Source: Blastocatellia bacterium (GTDB lineage Bacteria; Acidobacteriota; Blastocatellia; HR10; J050). Taken from it: a stretch of DNA of 64,000 bases. Of this stretch, positions 34,076-43,330 are shown one piece after another. The notes beneath the pieces are model-generated. The model saw only the letters and a program-made list of their open reading frames with translations. It was not told the DNA's origin and did no database searches. A program made the position numbers and the translations under genes. Within the stretch, counting starts at the first letter, position 1. The number at the start of each line of letters is the position of its first letter. Location of the stretch: positions 1 to 64,000 of the forward strand of contig JALSQX010000011.1 in assembly GCA_026985075.1 (NCBI GenBank). Reading direction: 5' to 3'.

Positions 34076-36502
34076 ATGATGAGAAAAACGACTTTACACG
34101 TGCTATGGTGTATCGGGTTGTTGGCCATCTCGCTCCCGGCAGGCGCGCAAACCGCCACCGTCATCACCGGGCGCGTCACCGATCCTCAGGGCGCAGCCAT
34201 CGTGGGCGCTCAGGTGAGACTCTATGAGCGCGACGGGCGGATTCGCCTGAGCACGAGGACCGATGAGGCTGGCCAGTATCGGTTCGAGCGACTGGCGGCG
34301 GGTCCGTATCTCCTGGAAATCGAAGCCGAGGGCTTCGCCCGGGTCCTGCGGAACGTGCGAGTGAAGAAAGGAGATTCGCTCGCCGTCGATGTGCAACTAG
34401 AGGTCGGGCGCGTGCGCGCCGAAGTCATCGTGACCGCCTCGGCGACGGCCCAGTCAGTGGATGAGACATCCAAAGCCATCACTGTGGTGAATGCCGAAGA
34501 GATCCAGAATCGGGACGAATTCTCCATCGGCGAGAGCATTCGCCGCACGCCGGGGCTGCGCGTTCAGCAACTCGGCGGCCCGGGCGCGCTCACCAAGATC
34601 AAGATTCGCGGCTTGCGCAACCAAGACACGGCCGTTTTGATCGATGGGTTTCGGTTCCGCGATGCGGCGACCATTCAGGGCGACGCCACCTCGTTCCTCG
34701 AAGACTTGCTCGTCGTCAACCCTGAGCGGGTGGAAGTGCTTCGCGGCTCGGGTTCCTCGCTCTACGGCACCAACGCCATCGGCGGCGTCATCAATATCGT
34801 CACCGATCGCGGTGGCGGTCCAACTCACGGTCAGCTTCAACTGGAAGGGGGGATGCTCGATCTGTTTCGCGGTCGCGGGCAAGTGGCTGGTGGCCTGGGT
34901 CGAGATCGTTTCCAATATAGTGCGGCGGTGACGCATCTGAACGTCGCTGGAGGCGTCGATGGCAACGATGCCACTCGCCACACAAGCGGCCAGGGATTCG
35001 CAGAGGTCAACCTCACTCCCACTATTTCGGTGAGCGGACGGATCTGGACTGCGGACTCCTTCCTCCAACTGAACGATAGTCCTTTCGCCGCGCCCGGCGC
35101 GACGCTGCCGCCGCGCGGGCCTGTCCCGGCCATTCCGCTCCCTCCTGCAGAGCGGCGGCGCTTGGAGGCGGGCCAATCATTCAACGTGGGCGGAGCGACT
35201 TTCGTTCCCGATGTGGACGATCCGGACTCTCGACGCGCGGCCGATTTCTTCGCCGGGGCGGTGGTCTTCTCTCAGCGGCTCGGCGAAGCGGCCAGCTATC
35301 GCCTCAGTTTCCAGCATGTGGCCACTGATCGGACTTTCCGCGATGGGCCGGCGGGCGTGCGATTCGAACCGTCATTCGGCACTCAGAGCGATTTCCAGGG
35401 GCGCATTGACACGCTCAATCTGCGCGCCGATCTCTGGCTGGGGCGATGGAATCTTCTCTCGGCGGGCTACGAATACGAGCGGGAAACGTTCACCAACATC
35501 TCCAGAGATGAAAATCCCGATCCGGCCAACCGCGTTCTGGCGCGCTCGCACATCAAGCAACGTAGTCACACTGTTTTCGTGCAGGATCAACTTCCCTTAT
35601 TGGATCGTCGCCTTCAGATCTCGTTGGCCGGGCGCGTCCAGGCGTTCGATCTCTCGCGCCCGGAGTTCGTGGGTGGAACGACGCGCTTCACCGAAGTGCC
35701 CCTCCAGGATCCGCAGACGGCATACACCGGCGATGCCTCAATCGCCTACACGGTGGCGGCGACCGAGACCAAACTGCGCGCTCACGTGGGCAATGGCTAT
35801 CACGCCCCGTCGCTGTTTGAGCGGTTTGGGGCTTCGTTCTTCTTCGGGACTTTTTTCCCATTCGGTGATCCACGACTGCGGCCGGAGCGCTCCATCGCCT
35901 TCGATGTCGGCGTAGATCAATCGCTGGCCGGTGGTCGCCTGTATCTGAGCACCACCTACTTTTATACTCGTCTGCAGGAAGTCATCGCGTTCGATAGCAG
36001 TGGGCTCATCAATCCGGCCACCGATCCGTTCGGGCGCTCGAGCGGTTATCTGAACACCGGGGGTGGTTTGGCCCGGGGTGTGGAAGTGAGCATAGAAGGA
36101 AGGCCCACGGCAGCGCTCGATTTCTCGCTCTCCTATACGTACACCAACGCTGATGAGCGCGTGCCCAGCATCCTGGATTTCCCCAAGACGCTGGAGATCT
36201 CCGACCACATGCTCACGCTCATCGTGAATCAACGCCTCGCCCGGCGCATTCACCTCACCTTCGATCTCTTCGCGGCCAGCGATTATGCGTTCCCCTTCTT
36301 TGCTGGTGATCGGTCGCGGGCGTTCATCTTCGATGGGCCGGTCAAAGCCGATCTGGGCGTGAGTTATACGCTTCCGCTCTCAGAGGCTCGAAGTCTGCGC
36401 TTTTACACCAAGGTGGATAATATCTTTGACGATGCGTACTTCGAAGACGGATTTCGCACGCCCGGCGCGACGTGGAGTGGTGGAGTGACACTGCGATTCT
36501 GA
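34076..36502 (+). CDS. TonB-dependent cobalamin receptor (BtuB-like) with carboxypeptidase-regulatory domain
   Basis: This 808-residue outer-membrane receptor starts at ATG 34076 after AAGGAG (34064-34069). The signal peptide (1-25) ends at AGAQ. Residues 27-105 form a carboxypeptidase-regulatory-like domain (ITGRVTDPQGAAIVGAQVRL…). The plug follows (SIGESIRRTPGLRVQQLGGP…KIRGLRNQDTAVLIDG…VEVLRGSGSSLYGTNAIGGVINIVT), then a 22-strand-type barrel ending in WSGGVTLRF. The B12 riboswitch upstream is the reason for proposing cobalamin or a corrinoid as ligand. The extra N-terminal domain is absent from enterobacterial BtuB but usual in this phylum. No btuCDF genes follow in the window. Confidence 0.88.
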   Translation: MMRKTTLHVLWCIGLLAISLPAGAQTATVITGRVTDPQGAAIVGAQVRLYERDGRIRLSTRTDEAGQYRFERLAAGPYLLEIEAEGFARVLRNVRVKKGDSLAVDVQLEVGRVRAEVIVTASATAQSVDETSKAITVVNAEEIQNRDEFSIGESIRRTPGLRVQQLGGPGALTKIKIRGLRNQDTAVLIDGFRFRDAATIQGDATSFLEDLLVVNPERVEVLRGSGSSLYGTNAIGGVINIVTDRGGGPTHGQLQLEGGMLDLFRGRGQVAGGLGRDRFQYSAAVTHLNVAGGVDGNDATRHTSGQGFAEVNLTPTISVSGRIWTADSFLQLNDSPFAAPGATLPPRGPVPAIPLPPAERRRLEAGQSFNVGGATFVPDVDDPDSRRAADFFAGAVVFSQRLGEAASYRLSFQHVATDRTFRDGPAGVRFEPSFGTQSDFQGRIDTLNLRADLWLGRWNLLSAGYEYERETFTNISRDENPDPANRVLARSHIKQRSHTVFVQDQLPLLDRRLQISLAGRVQAFDLSRPEFVGGTTRFTEVPLQDPQTAYTGDASIAYTVAATETKLRAHVGNGYHAPSLFERFGASFFFGTFFPFGDPRLRPERSIAFDVGVDQSLAGGRLYLSTTYFYTRLQEVIAFDSSGLINPATDPFGRSSGYLNTGGGLARGVEVSIEGRPTAALDFSLSYTYTNADERVPSILDFPKTLEISDHMLTLIVNQRLARRIHLTFDLFAASDYAFPFFAGDRSRAFIFDGPVKADLGVSYTLPLSEARSLRFYTKVDNIFDDAYFEDGFRTPGATWSGGVTLRF

Positions 36503-36629
36503 TGCTGGGAATCGGGGCTCGTGATTCGTCGTTCAAAGTCCAAAGAGGGCGTGGTGAATCTGGCCACTTGTGCCCGAGCGCACCAGTCTGAGGAGAGAGG
36601 AGAACCGCCAGCCGTCGGGAGCGCGAGAT

Positions 36630-38039
36630 TCAGAAGTGATAGGAGGCCATAGCGTAGGCGAACATCGTGTTCTCACCGGGCGTGGCCTGCTGGAGAAACT
36701 GACCGGCGAAAAGGTGAGCCACGCCCGCGCCCAACGAGAGGGAGGTCGTTAACTTGATCGAGCCATAAAGATCGATCTCTTCCCCAATATGGCGGCTGGT
36801 TGCGCCCTCGGGAATTCTGGCCACAGGACGACCCGGGGCGTTATATAGCGCATCGCGCCGACTGGCCAACCAGAACGAATGGACATCGAAATGGATGCCC
36901 GTGCGATCTGTTGGTTTGAGCGAGAGGCCGAGCCGCAGGTTATGCATGTTCCGCCATCCCACCAGATCGGCGATGCCATACTTGTTATGGTTGGTAGGAA
37001 AGAGTTGATCGAAGGTACCGACCTTCCCATCGTTAGGGTCGTCATCGCCGGAGGCGAAGTTATATTCGGCGAGGAATCGCGGTTTGAGGCGCACGCGGGC
37101 CGGGGTGTATCCCAGTTGGAGGTGGGCCGCCCAAGCCCGCACCCGGTCGCCGGCGACGTCGCCCGCTTGTCCGACGAGCTCCACGCCATAGTCGAAATTA
37201 TGTGGCAATTTGCCCACCAGTCGAGTGCCAAACGTCACGCGATCAGCATCGCCTCTCTCTCCTCGCTCGTTCACTGTCTGCGACTGGGCGCGCCACAAGG
37301 TATACACCTCCCATCGGCCTCGTGGGATCAACCGGGGGAAGGCCGTATAGACGCCATAGAGATTGTCTCCCTTGGCCGTCCGATTGAACCGCTCATCTTG
37401 AATGCGCACCACTGAGGCGGCGAATGCGTCCAGGCGGATGGCTTTCGTCTCATAGTAGACCCGCACGGCATCGAACGTACGCGCCGTATTCCCCCAGTTG
37501 AAGGCGCCAATGAGACGCTCCTCGCCGAAGATCAATTCCTGCCGCCCCAGGCGCAGCCCCAGTCCCCTCTTCTGGCGGTGGAAGAGATCAATATAGGCTT
37601 GTCGGAGATCGAAAGTGTCCTGGAATACGGGAGGATCTGGACCCCCAGCCAGCCCGAGAGCTTGCGCATCCTGGCCTTCTATGTAAGCCCGAAACCATTC
37701 CCCTGGGTGGACATCCAGATGAAAGCGGAATCGGGTGAGCAGGTATCCATCATCATTCCCAGAGCGGAAGCCGGCATGACGTCGTCCTTCCCATCGCAGG
37801 CGGATCTCTCCTCCCACGCTCAGCCACTCTTCAGTCGTTTGATTGGACCGCTCGGTCGCTCGGTGAGGGGATGACCGCGTCGAGGTGTGGGATTCGGTGG
37901 AGGAAGAAGGCGAATCCCCGGCCTTTTCCTGAGCATACGCCCGGGGGGCGATAAACGGTGTCACCACCAACACCACCGCTGTCCAAAAGAGAACGGCGGC
38001 CACGCTACTGTGCTTTTTCGTTCGTTGTCGGGGGGGCAT
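36630..38039 (-). CDS. Alginate-export-type outer-membrane porin in nitrate operon
   Basis: From ATG 38039 the product has 469 residues; frames to 38153 exist upstream. A signal segment (about 9-38) ends at AYAQ, followed by a low-complexity Ser/Thr linker. The barrel begins WLSVGGEIRLRWEGRRHAGF and shows LRQAYIDLFHRQKRGLGLRLGRQELIFGEERLIGAFNWGNTARTFDAVRVYY, the hallmark of the alginate_exp family (AlgE-like), and ends in FAYAMASYHF. Despite the family name, members occur beside many transport and respiration genes. Placement after narK suggests passage of nitrate or nitrite across the outer membrane. It is the last gene of the rrf2-nar-act array. Confidence 0.82.
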   Translation of the reverse strand: MPPRQRTKKHSSVAAVLFWTAVVLVVTPFIAPRAYAQEKAGDSPSSSTESHTSTRSSPHRATERSNQTTEEWLSVGGEIRLRWEGRRHAGFRSGNDDGYLLTRFRFHLDVHPGEWFRAYIEGQDAQALGLAGGPDPPVFQDTFDLRQAYIDLFHRQKRGLGLRLGRQELIFGEERLIGAFNWGNTARTFDAVRVYYETKAIRLDAFAASVVRIQDERFNRTAKGDNLYGVYTAFPRLIPRGRWEVYTLWRAQSQTVNERGERGDADRVTFGTRLVGKLPHNFDYGVELVGQAGDVAGDRVRAWAAHLQLGYTPARVRLKPRFLAEYNFASGDDDPNDGKVGTFDQLFPTNHNKYGIADLVGWRNMHNLRLGLSLKPTDRTGIHFDVHSFWLASRRDALYNAPGRPVARIPEGATSRHIGEEIDLYGSIKLTTSLSLGAGVAHLFAGQFLQQATPGENTMFAYAMASYHF

Positions 38040-38162
38040 CACCCATCCTTCGTCGTCCTCCATCCTTCGTTCATCGCCATCAGTTGTTGGAATGAAGGGA
38101 CAACGAACAAAGCTAACGCTCGTGTGCTCGTGAAACATGAGATGATTCCTCACCAGAGCAGG

Positions 38163-39482
38163 CTACCCCGCTCGCATTTCCACGGCCTGAGCTTGAGCCG
38201 CGTGCGACCGTTTCAACACGTAGGCCAGTGCCAACGAGAAGATGGCCAGGCCAATGAAGACGACGAATCCGGTGGCGTACCCAACATTGCCTTGCGCTCG
38301 AACGAAGGCTCCCATCACCGGAGGAATGGCGAATCCACCGAAAGCTCCTAGACCACCAACCCACCCGGCAGCGCCTCCGACCGCTTCCGGAACTTCTTGA
38401 GGCACGAGCTTGAAGACGGCCGCATTATTGACGCCCATTCCCACCGCCATCAAGACTTCCGCGGCCACCGAGAGCCCATAGTTGTGCGAAGTGGTCATCA
38501 AGACGGCTCCCACCAGCATCATGAGCAACGCCAGGATGGCCGTGTTCTCCCCACCGATGCGGTCCGAGAGCGAGCCACCGGGAATTCGAATGGCCGAGGT
38601 CAACAGCGAGTAGAGCGCCGTGAGCAACCCCGCGGTGACTGCTGATACGGCGAAGAATGACTTCCAGTAGGTGGGCAGCCAGGCGGTCAGCGCAATGAAG
38701 CCACCGAATGTGGTGAAGTAGAGGATCACCAGCATCCACGTCTTCCAGATCCGCGCCGAGGCTTTCAGACTCTCCATCAGGCTGCTCGCCGGGAAGAGTT
38801 CTTGACCCTGTCGACGGGCCTCCTGCATCGCCTCATCGACAGGAGCCCCTTGCTCGCGCAATTGGAAATACCAGGCATTGCGCCCCATCAGGTAGTAGAG
38901 GCCCGTGCCCATCACCAGGAAGAGAAGCCAGGCCAGATACGAACCGGCCAATCCCCACGACTCCAGAGCAATGGGAAGGAGAAAAGAGAACAACCCCGGA
39001 GCCAGGTTCCCAACTCCCGCATACGTCCCCAACGCCCATCCCTGGCGGGCTTGGGGGAACCAGTATGAGACCTGGCTGATGCCCACAGAGAAGGTGGCGA
39101 TACCACAACCGCTGAGCACTCCGAGGAGCAAGAGCAGCGGATAAAGGGTCGGACTCAACCGGCCGGGGTAGAGCAGATAGACCACCAAGGTCAACCCGAG
39201 CATCCCCACGATGGAGAGAAGGAGCAGGACCAGAAACGGCTTCCGACCCCCAGTCGTATCCACCCAGGCGGAGAAGGGAATGCGCAACAGGGAGCCCGAG
39301 AGCGACGGCGCCGCCACCAACAAACCCACCAGCACCGGACTGAGGTGCATGACCTCCTTGAACTTGTGCGCCGTCGGACCGAACAACGAGACGGCGGCGA
39401 AGCCGACGAAGAATCCTAACGTCGCACCGAACAACCCTTCGGTCGGACTGCCCTTCAATGTGTAGCGCGTCGTGTCTGCCAT
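38163..39482 (-). CDS. narK: NarK-type nitrate/nitrite MFS transporter
   Basis: I chose ATG 39482 (MADTTRYTLKG…, 439 residues), with GGGAGGGAACACG upstream. Twelve hydrophobic helices are visible. Both nitrate signatures are present: GWALGTYAGVGNLAPGLFSF in the fifth helix and GGAAGWVGGLGAFGGFAIPP in the eleventh. The MFS loop motif RIPFSAWVDTTGGRKP follows helix two with the conserved nitrate-binding Arg region. It would bring nitrate to the cytoplasmic NarG site or exchange it for nitrite. It lies 41 bp after actF and 123 bp before the porin start. Confidence 0.93.
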   Translation of the reverse strand: MADTTRYTLKGSPTEGLFGATLGFFVGFAAVSLFGPTAHKFKEVMHLSPVLVGLLVAAPSLSGSLLRIPFSAWVDTTGGRKPFLVLLLLSIVGMLGLTLVVYLLYPGRLSPTLYPLLLLLGVLSGCGIATFSVGISQVSYWFPQARQGWALGTYAGVGNLAPGLFSFLLPIALESWGLAGSYLAWLLFLVMGTGLYYLMGRNAWYFQLREQGAPVDEAMQEARRQGQELFPASSLMESLKASARIWKTWMLVILYFTTFGGFIALTAWLPTYWKSFFAVSAVTAGLLTALYSLLTSAIRIPGGSLSDRIGGENTAILALLMMLVGAVLMTTSHNYGLSVAAEVLMAVGMGVNNAAVFKLVPQEVPEAVGGAAGWVGGLGAFGGFAIPPVMGAFVRAQGNVGYATGFVVFIGLAIFSLALAYVLKRSHAAQAQAVEMRAG

Positions 39483-39523
39483 CGTGTTCCCTCCCATCAT
39501 ACTCGTTGTGTTTTGTAGACCGC

Positions 39524-40711
39524 TCAATAGACTCCTGCCTCCGCTTCATGTGAGCCGAGGGCCAAACTCTCTTGCAGATACGGATCGTGCACCGGCAAGA
39601 GTGCAGCTTGCTTGAGACTTCGCAGAAATGTGTAGAGGAACAGCGCCGTGAATCCCATCCCCAGCATGAGATCGTAGGGACCGATCATGGCCGCCGCGCC
39701 AATCTGGGGAAAGATCATCAGGTAAAGATCCAGCCAATGGCCAACGAGAACAATCACACAGGCGATCATGAGCCATCCTTCGCGGCGCTTCGCCTGGCGC
39801 GGGAGTAGAATCACGAACGGAATGATCCAGTTCAAAAACAGGTTCAGCAGAAATAATCCATACCATCCCGGCGTAGCCATTTGGCGAATATAGTAGATGG
39901 TCTCTTCGGGAAGGTTCGCGTAGTAGATGAGCAGGTACTGCGAGATCCAAATATACGCCCAGAACGTCGTGAATCCGAATATCAGCTTGCCCAGGTTGTG
40001 CAGATGCTCTTCACCAACCTCGGGCAAGAAGCCGCGCCGGCGCAACCAGATGACCAGAATGGCGATGGCGGCGATGCCGCTCACAAACAGTCCCGAGAAA
40101 CAATAAAACGCATAGATCGTGCTATAGAACTCCGGTTCAATGGACATGAGCCAGTCGAAGCTGGCCAGCGAAAAAGTCAGAGCGAAGACGACGAGGAAGA
40201 CGGCCGAGATCTTCTTGCTGCGCATCGTATGTTCGAGCCGTCCATCCTCATCCTGTCGGAACGATTCCCGGCGCAGGAGCGCCATGAAGGCAATCCATAT
40301 GGCCAGAATGATCGCCATGCGGGCGAAGAAAGAAGGCGTGTTCAAGAGCCACGCCTTCACCGACAACACACCATCGGAGTGAACGACCGCTTCATGCGTC
40401 CAGCGGTAGATGGCCCGCCGGCCGAAAAAGGTGAGCAGCATCATCACGGCCCCCAGGGGCACATAACCCATCATGGCTTCGGGGATGCGCCGGATGGCCG
40501 TGCTCCAGCCCGCATTGGACACGTGGTGAATGCTGACAAACACCATCGCCCCCAGCGCGAGCGTCAGGAAATAAAAGGCATTGAGGAGAAAACCCGGCCA
40601 AAGACGCGCGCTGTGAGAGAGCCATCCGGCGACGAATCCCAATGCTCCCAGAGCCAACAGGCCCATCAATGCCCTGCGCTCCCGATCCGAGATGAAATCT
40701 TTGAAAGACAT
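39524..40711 (-). CDS. actF: Alternative complex III subunit ActF
   Basis: This encodes 395 residues from ATG 40711 with AGGAGTG upstream. Ten hydrophobic helices are visible, consistent with the second NrfD-like membrane subunit of ACIII. Recognisable are SVVFVSIHHVSNAGWSTAIRRIPEAM-like text near residue 55 (with two His in the loop), LVVFALTFSLASFDWLMSIEPEFYSTIYAFYCFSG and FTTFWAYIWISQYLLIYYANLPEET. Those last two segments are strongly conserved in ActF proteins. Its role in known ACIII is structural or proton-conducting in the membrane. It follows actE by 123 bp. Confidence 0.9.
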   Translation of the reverse strand: MSFKDFISDRERRALMGLLALGALGFVAGWLSHSARLWPGFLLNAFYFLTLALGAMVFVSIHHVSNAGWSTAIRRIPEAMMGYVPLGAVMMLLTFFGRRAIYRWTHEAVVHSDGVLSVKAWLLNTPSFFARMAIILAIWIAFMALLRRESFRQDEDGRLEHTMRSKKISAVFLVVFALTFSLASFDWLMSIEPEFYSTIYAFYCFSGLFVSGIAAIAILVIWLRRRGFLPEVGEEHLHNLGKLIFGFTTFWAYIWISQYLLIYYANLPEETIYYIRQMATPGWYGLFLLNLFLNWIIPFVILLPRQAKRREGWLMIACVIVLVGHWLDLYLMIFPQIGAAAMIGPYDLMLGMGFTALFLYTFLRSLKQAALLPVHDPYLQESLALGSHEAEAGVY

Positions 40712-40834
40712 AGGCTCACTCCTGCAGATAGTGTCTGGCGTTGCGTGGAGTCCAGGAATTCGCGTCCGGCATCCATGGCCGCCCACCGTGATATGGACTC
40801 TGATCGAATGGACTCGACCGCCTCAGCATCTCGG

Positions 40835-41395
40835 CTATTTCCCTTGGAGCTGGCGAATGTAAAGAATCACTTTCCACCGATCTTCTGGCGAAACCTGGGC
40901 CGCGTACGACGGCATGTTCTTTCGCCCCATGGTGATGATGTGAAACATGGTTCCATCGGGCAGCGCCTTCGAGGTGTCGGTATGGAACGACGGTGGATTG
41001 GGATACTTGGGAATGATGGGACCATCGCCGGCGCCGGTCGGCCCGTGACAAACGAGGCAGAAATGCGTATAGACCTGCCGTCCGCGAGCTAGATTCTTCT
41101 CCGTCGGTTGAAACGGATTCTTCAACTCGCGACCGGCGCGAGCCGCTTCCTCCGGCCCGGGCCCGTAATGAAAGGGCTGGAATCCTCGGGGGATTGTCCC
41201 CGGGACGGGCATCTGCTGAGTCATCCCATGGGGCAGAACAGGATTGGGTGTCTGAGACAGATACGCCGGCGAATATTCCATCTGCGTCGGCCATTCCAAA
41301 TTCCGAACTGCCGGATTGCGCTTCAGCGCCGCGATACTGCCCAGCACAATGACCGGCAGGAGAATGACTCCCCACCATGATGCTCTTTTCCTCAT
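40835..41395 (-). CDS. actE: Alternative complex III monohaem cytochrome c subunit ActE
   Basis: This encodes 186 residues. A signal anchor (about 7-24) precedes the segment MEYSPAYLSQTPNPVLPHGMTQQMPVPGTIPRG, which is typical of ActE, and a single haem site FCLVCHGPTGAGDGP. The likely axial Met is in KNMPSYAAQVSPEDRW, followed by the cytochrome c C-terminal helix RWKVILYIRQLQ. It is expected to accept electrons from ActA and deliver them to an oxidase or soluble cytochrome. It overlaps actD by 4 bp. Confidence 0.93.
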   Translation of the reverse strand: MRKRASWWGVILLPVIVLGSIAALKRNPAVRNLEWPTQMEYSPAYLSQTPNPVLPHGMTQQMPVPGTIPRGFQPFHYGPGPEEAARAGRELKNPFQPTEKNLARGRQVYTHFCLVCHGPTGAGDGPIIPKYPNPPSFHTDTSKALPDGTMFHIITMGRKNMPSYAAQVSPEDRWKVILYIRQLQGK

Positions 41396-41934
41396 ACGAA
41401 CTGATCTCCTTCTGTCACCCTGATGGCTCCATGCCTGGTGAACACCTTGGCCGCTTCTTCGGCGTCCGATGCGGCGTCCGACTGTTTGATCACACAGACG
41501 AACAAATCATCGGTCACCCGATCAAACACCCGGCGCTTACTGAACAGCCAGAGGCGATTCCGTATGAGCAGCATGCCGATGGCGATGAGACCCGAAAAAA
41601 GGACCGTCAGCTCGAATGTGACCGGAATGAACAGAGGGAATGAGTTGAACGGCGCGCCGCCGACATTCAGTGGCCAGTCGTAGACGGACGTCCAGATCTG
41701 GAGCGCCAACCCGGCCGCCAGTCCCATCACGCCGGCCACAAAGGCAATCCAGGTCAGGCGCGACCGTCGCAGTCCCATCGCCCGGTCCATGCCATGAACG
41801 GCAAACGGCGTGTACACATCGTGTATCTGGAGGCCAGCGCGCCGCGCCTCCCGGACGGCGGCCAGCACGTCTCGTTCGCGTTTGAAGAATCCAGCCATAT
41901 ACCTGACGTTGGGTTGACGGTCAGTCGCGGGCAT
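41392..41934 (-). CDS. actD: Alternative complex III subunit ActD (DUF3341)
   Basis: This encodes 180 residues. The N-terminal alpha/beta region GFFKRERDVLAAVREARRAGLQIHDVYTPFAVHGMDRAMGLRRSRL is the DUF3341 signature, with the YTPFAVHGMD motif. Two transmembrane helices follow, then the conserved loop WPLNVGGAPFNSFPLFIPVTFELTVLFSG and a soluble C-terminal tail. The subunit is membrane-bound with unresolved function in ACIII. The start overlaps actC by 14 bp and the stop overlaps actE by 4 bp, so it is tightly coupled. Confidence 0.93.
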   Translation of the reverse strand: MPATDRQPNVRYMAGFFKRERDVLAAVREARRAGLQIHDVYTPFAVHGMDRAMGLRRSRLTWIAFVAGVMGLAAGLALQIWTSVYDWPLNVGGAPFNSFPLFIPVTFELTVLFSGLIAIGMLLIRNRLWLFSKRRVFDRVTDDLFVCVIKQSDAASDAEEAAKVFTRHGAIRVTEGDQFV

Positions 41935-43327
41935 AGTGAAGCACCCCCTTGACTTCGTTAATGGAGATGACCGGGAAGACTCGCAAGAAGAGGAGATAGA
42001 GCGTGAAGAAGAGTCCGAAGCTTCCCGCCAGAATGAACACCTCGGTCATCGTCGGCATATACATCGCCCAACTCGATGGCATGAAATCGCGGTGCAGCGA
42101 CGTCACGATGATGACAAATCGCTCAAACCACATGCCCACGTTGATCAGGATCGAGATGATGAAGATCAATGGGATAGAGGACCGCACGCGCTTGAACCAG
42201 AAGAGTTGCGGGATCAGCGCATTGCAAGCGATCATCGTCCAGAAAGCCCAGCGATAGGGTCCGAGCGCCCGATTCACGATGACGAAGACTTCGTAGCGAT
42301 TGCCGCTATAAAACCCGATGTAGATTTCGATGAGATAGGACAGGGCGACGATCGAGCCGGTGAGCAACGTGACCTTGCACATGTTGTCGAAGTGCCGGAG
42401 GGTGATGTAGCTCTCCAGGTGCATGAACTTCCTGGTCGGAATGAGCAACGTCATCACCATGGCGAACCCGGAGAAGATCGCTCCGGCCACGAAGTACGGT
42501 GGGAAGATCGTCGTATGCCAGCCGGGCACGATGGAGACGGCGAAGTCGAAACTCACGATGCTGTGGACCGAGAGCACGAGCGGCGTGGCCAGCGCCGCCA
42601 GGACCATGTAGACGACTTCATATCGCGACCAGGTGCGGTGAGAGCCGTTCCATCCCAGGCTCAACACATGATAGACGGCGCGCCGCACTCGGGATCTGAT
42701 GCGGTCCCGGGCCGTAGCCAGATCGGGGATGAGGCCGAGATACCAGAACACGAGCGAGATGGTGAAGTACGTCGCGATGGCGAAGAAGTCCCAGAGCAGC
42801 GGCGAACGGAAATTCACCCACAACGACCCTCGCGCATTGGGGTAGGGCAGAATCCAATAGAACAACCAGGGACGGCCCAGGTGGATGATGGGGAAGAGAC
42901 CGGCGCAAATCACGGCGAATATCGTCATCGCCTCGGCCGACCGGTTGATGGAGGTTCGCCATTTCTGATTGAACAGATGAAGAATGGCCGAGATGAATGT
43001 CCCCGCGTGTCCGATTCCGATCCAGAAGACGAAATTGGTGATGGCGAACGCCCATCCCACCGTTTTATTCAATCCCCAGGTGCCGATGCCCGTGACCACT
43101 GTATAGCCGATGGCGATGAGGCCGGCCACGAGCACCGAAAATGAAGCCGAGAAGGCCAGCCACCAGCCCCGCCCGGGCTTCTGATCGAGGAGCTGACAAA
43201 TATCGGCTGTCGCCTCGCTATACGTTTTATGTCCCTCGATGAGCGGTTCCCGCAAAGGAGACAGGACGGGACGCTCGACTTCCGGTTTGACCTCAACTTC
43301 GGGAATGTGTTCAACGGCCACAGACAT
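41921..43327 (-). CDS. actC: Alternative complex III NrfD-like quinone subunit ActC
   Basis: This 468-residue integral membrane protein of the NrfD/PsrC family has about ten helices. Family landmarks include NKTVGWAFAITNFVFWIGIGHAGTFISAILHLFNQKWRTSINRSAEAMT, LGRPWLFYWILPYPN and WHTTIFPPYFVAGAIFSGFAMVMTL. It is the quinol-oxidising membrane subunit in ACIII, passing electrons to the Fe-S clusters of ActB. It starts 3 bp after actB with GAGG upstream. Confidence 0.95.
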   Translation of the reverse strand: MSVAVEHIPEVEVKPEVERPVLSPLREPLIEGHKTYSEATADICQLLDQKPGRGWWLAFSASFSVLVAGLIAIGYTVVTGIGTWGLNKTVGWAFAITNFVFWIGIGHAGTFISAILHLFNQKWRTSINRSAEAMTIFAVICAGLFPIIHLGRPWLFYWILPYPNARGSLWVNFRSPLLWDFFAIATYFTISLVFWYLGLIPDLATARDRIRSRVRRAVYHVLSLGWNGSHRTWSRYEVVYMVLAALATPLVLSVHSIVSFDFAVSIVPGWHTTIFPPYFVAGAIFSGFAMVMTLLIPTRKFMHLESYITLRHFDNMCKVTLLTGSIVALSYLIEIYIGFYSGNRYEVFVIVNRALGPYRWAFWTMIACNALIPQLFWFKRVRSSIPLIFIISILINVGMWFERFVIIVTSLHRDFMPSSWAMYMPTMTEVFILAGSFGLFFTLYLLFLRVFPVISINEVKGVLHYARD

Positions 43328-43330
43328 GCT

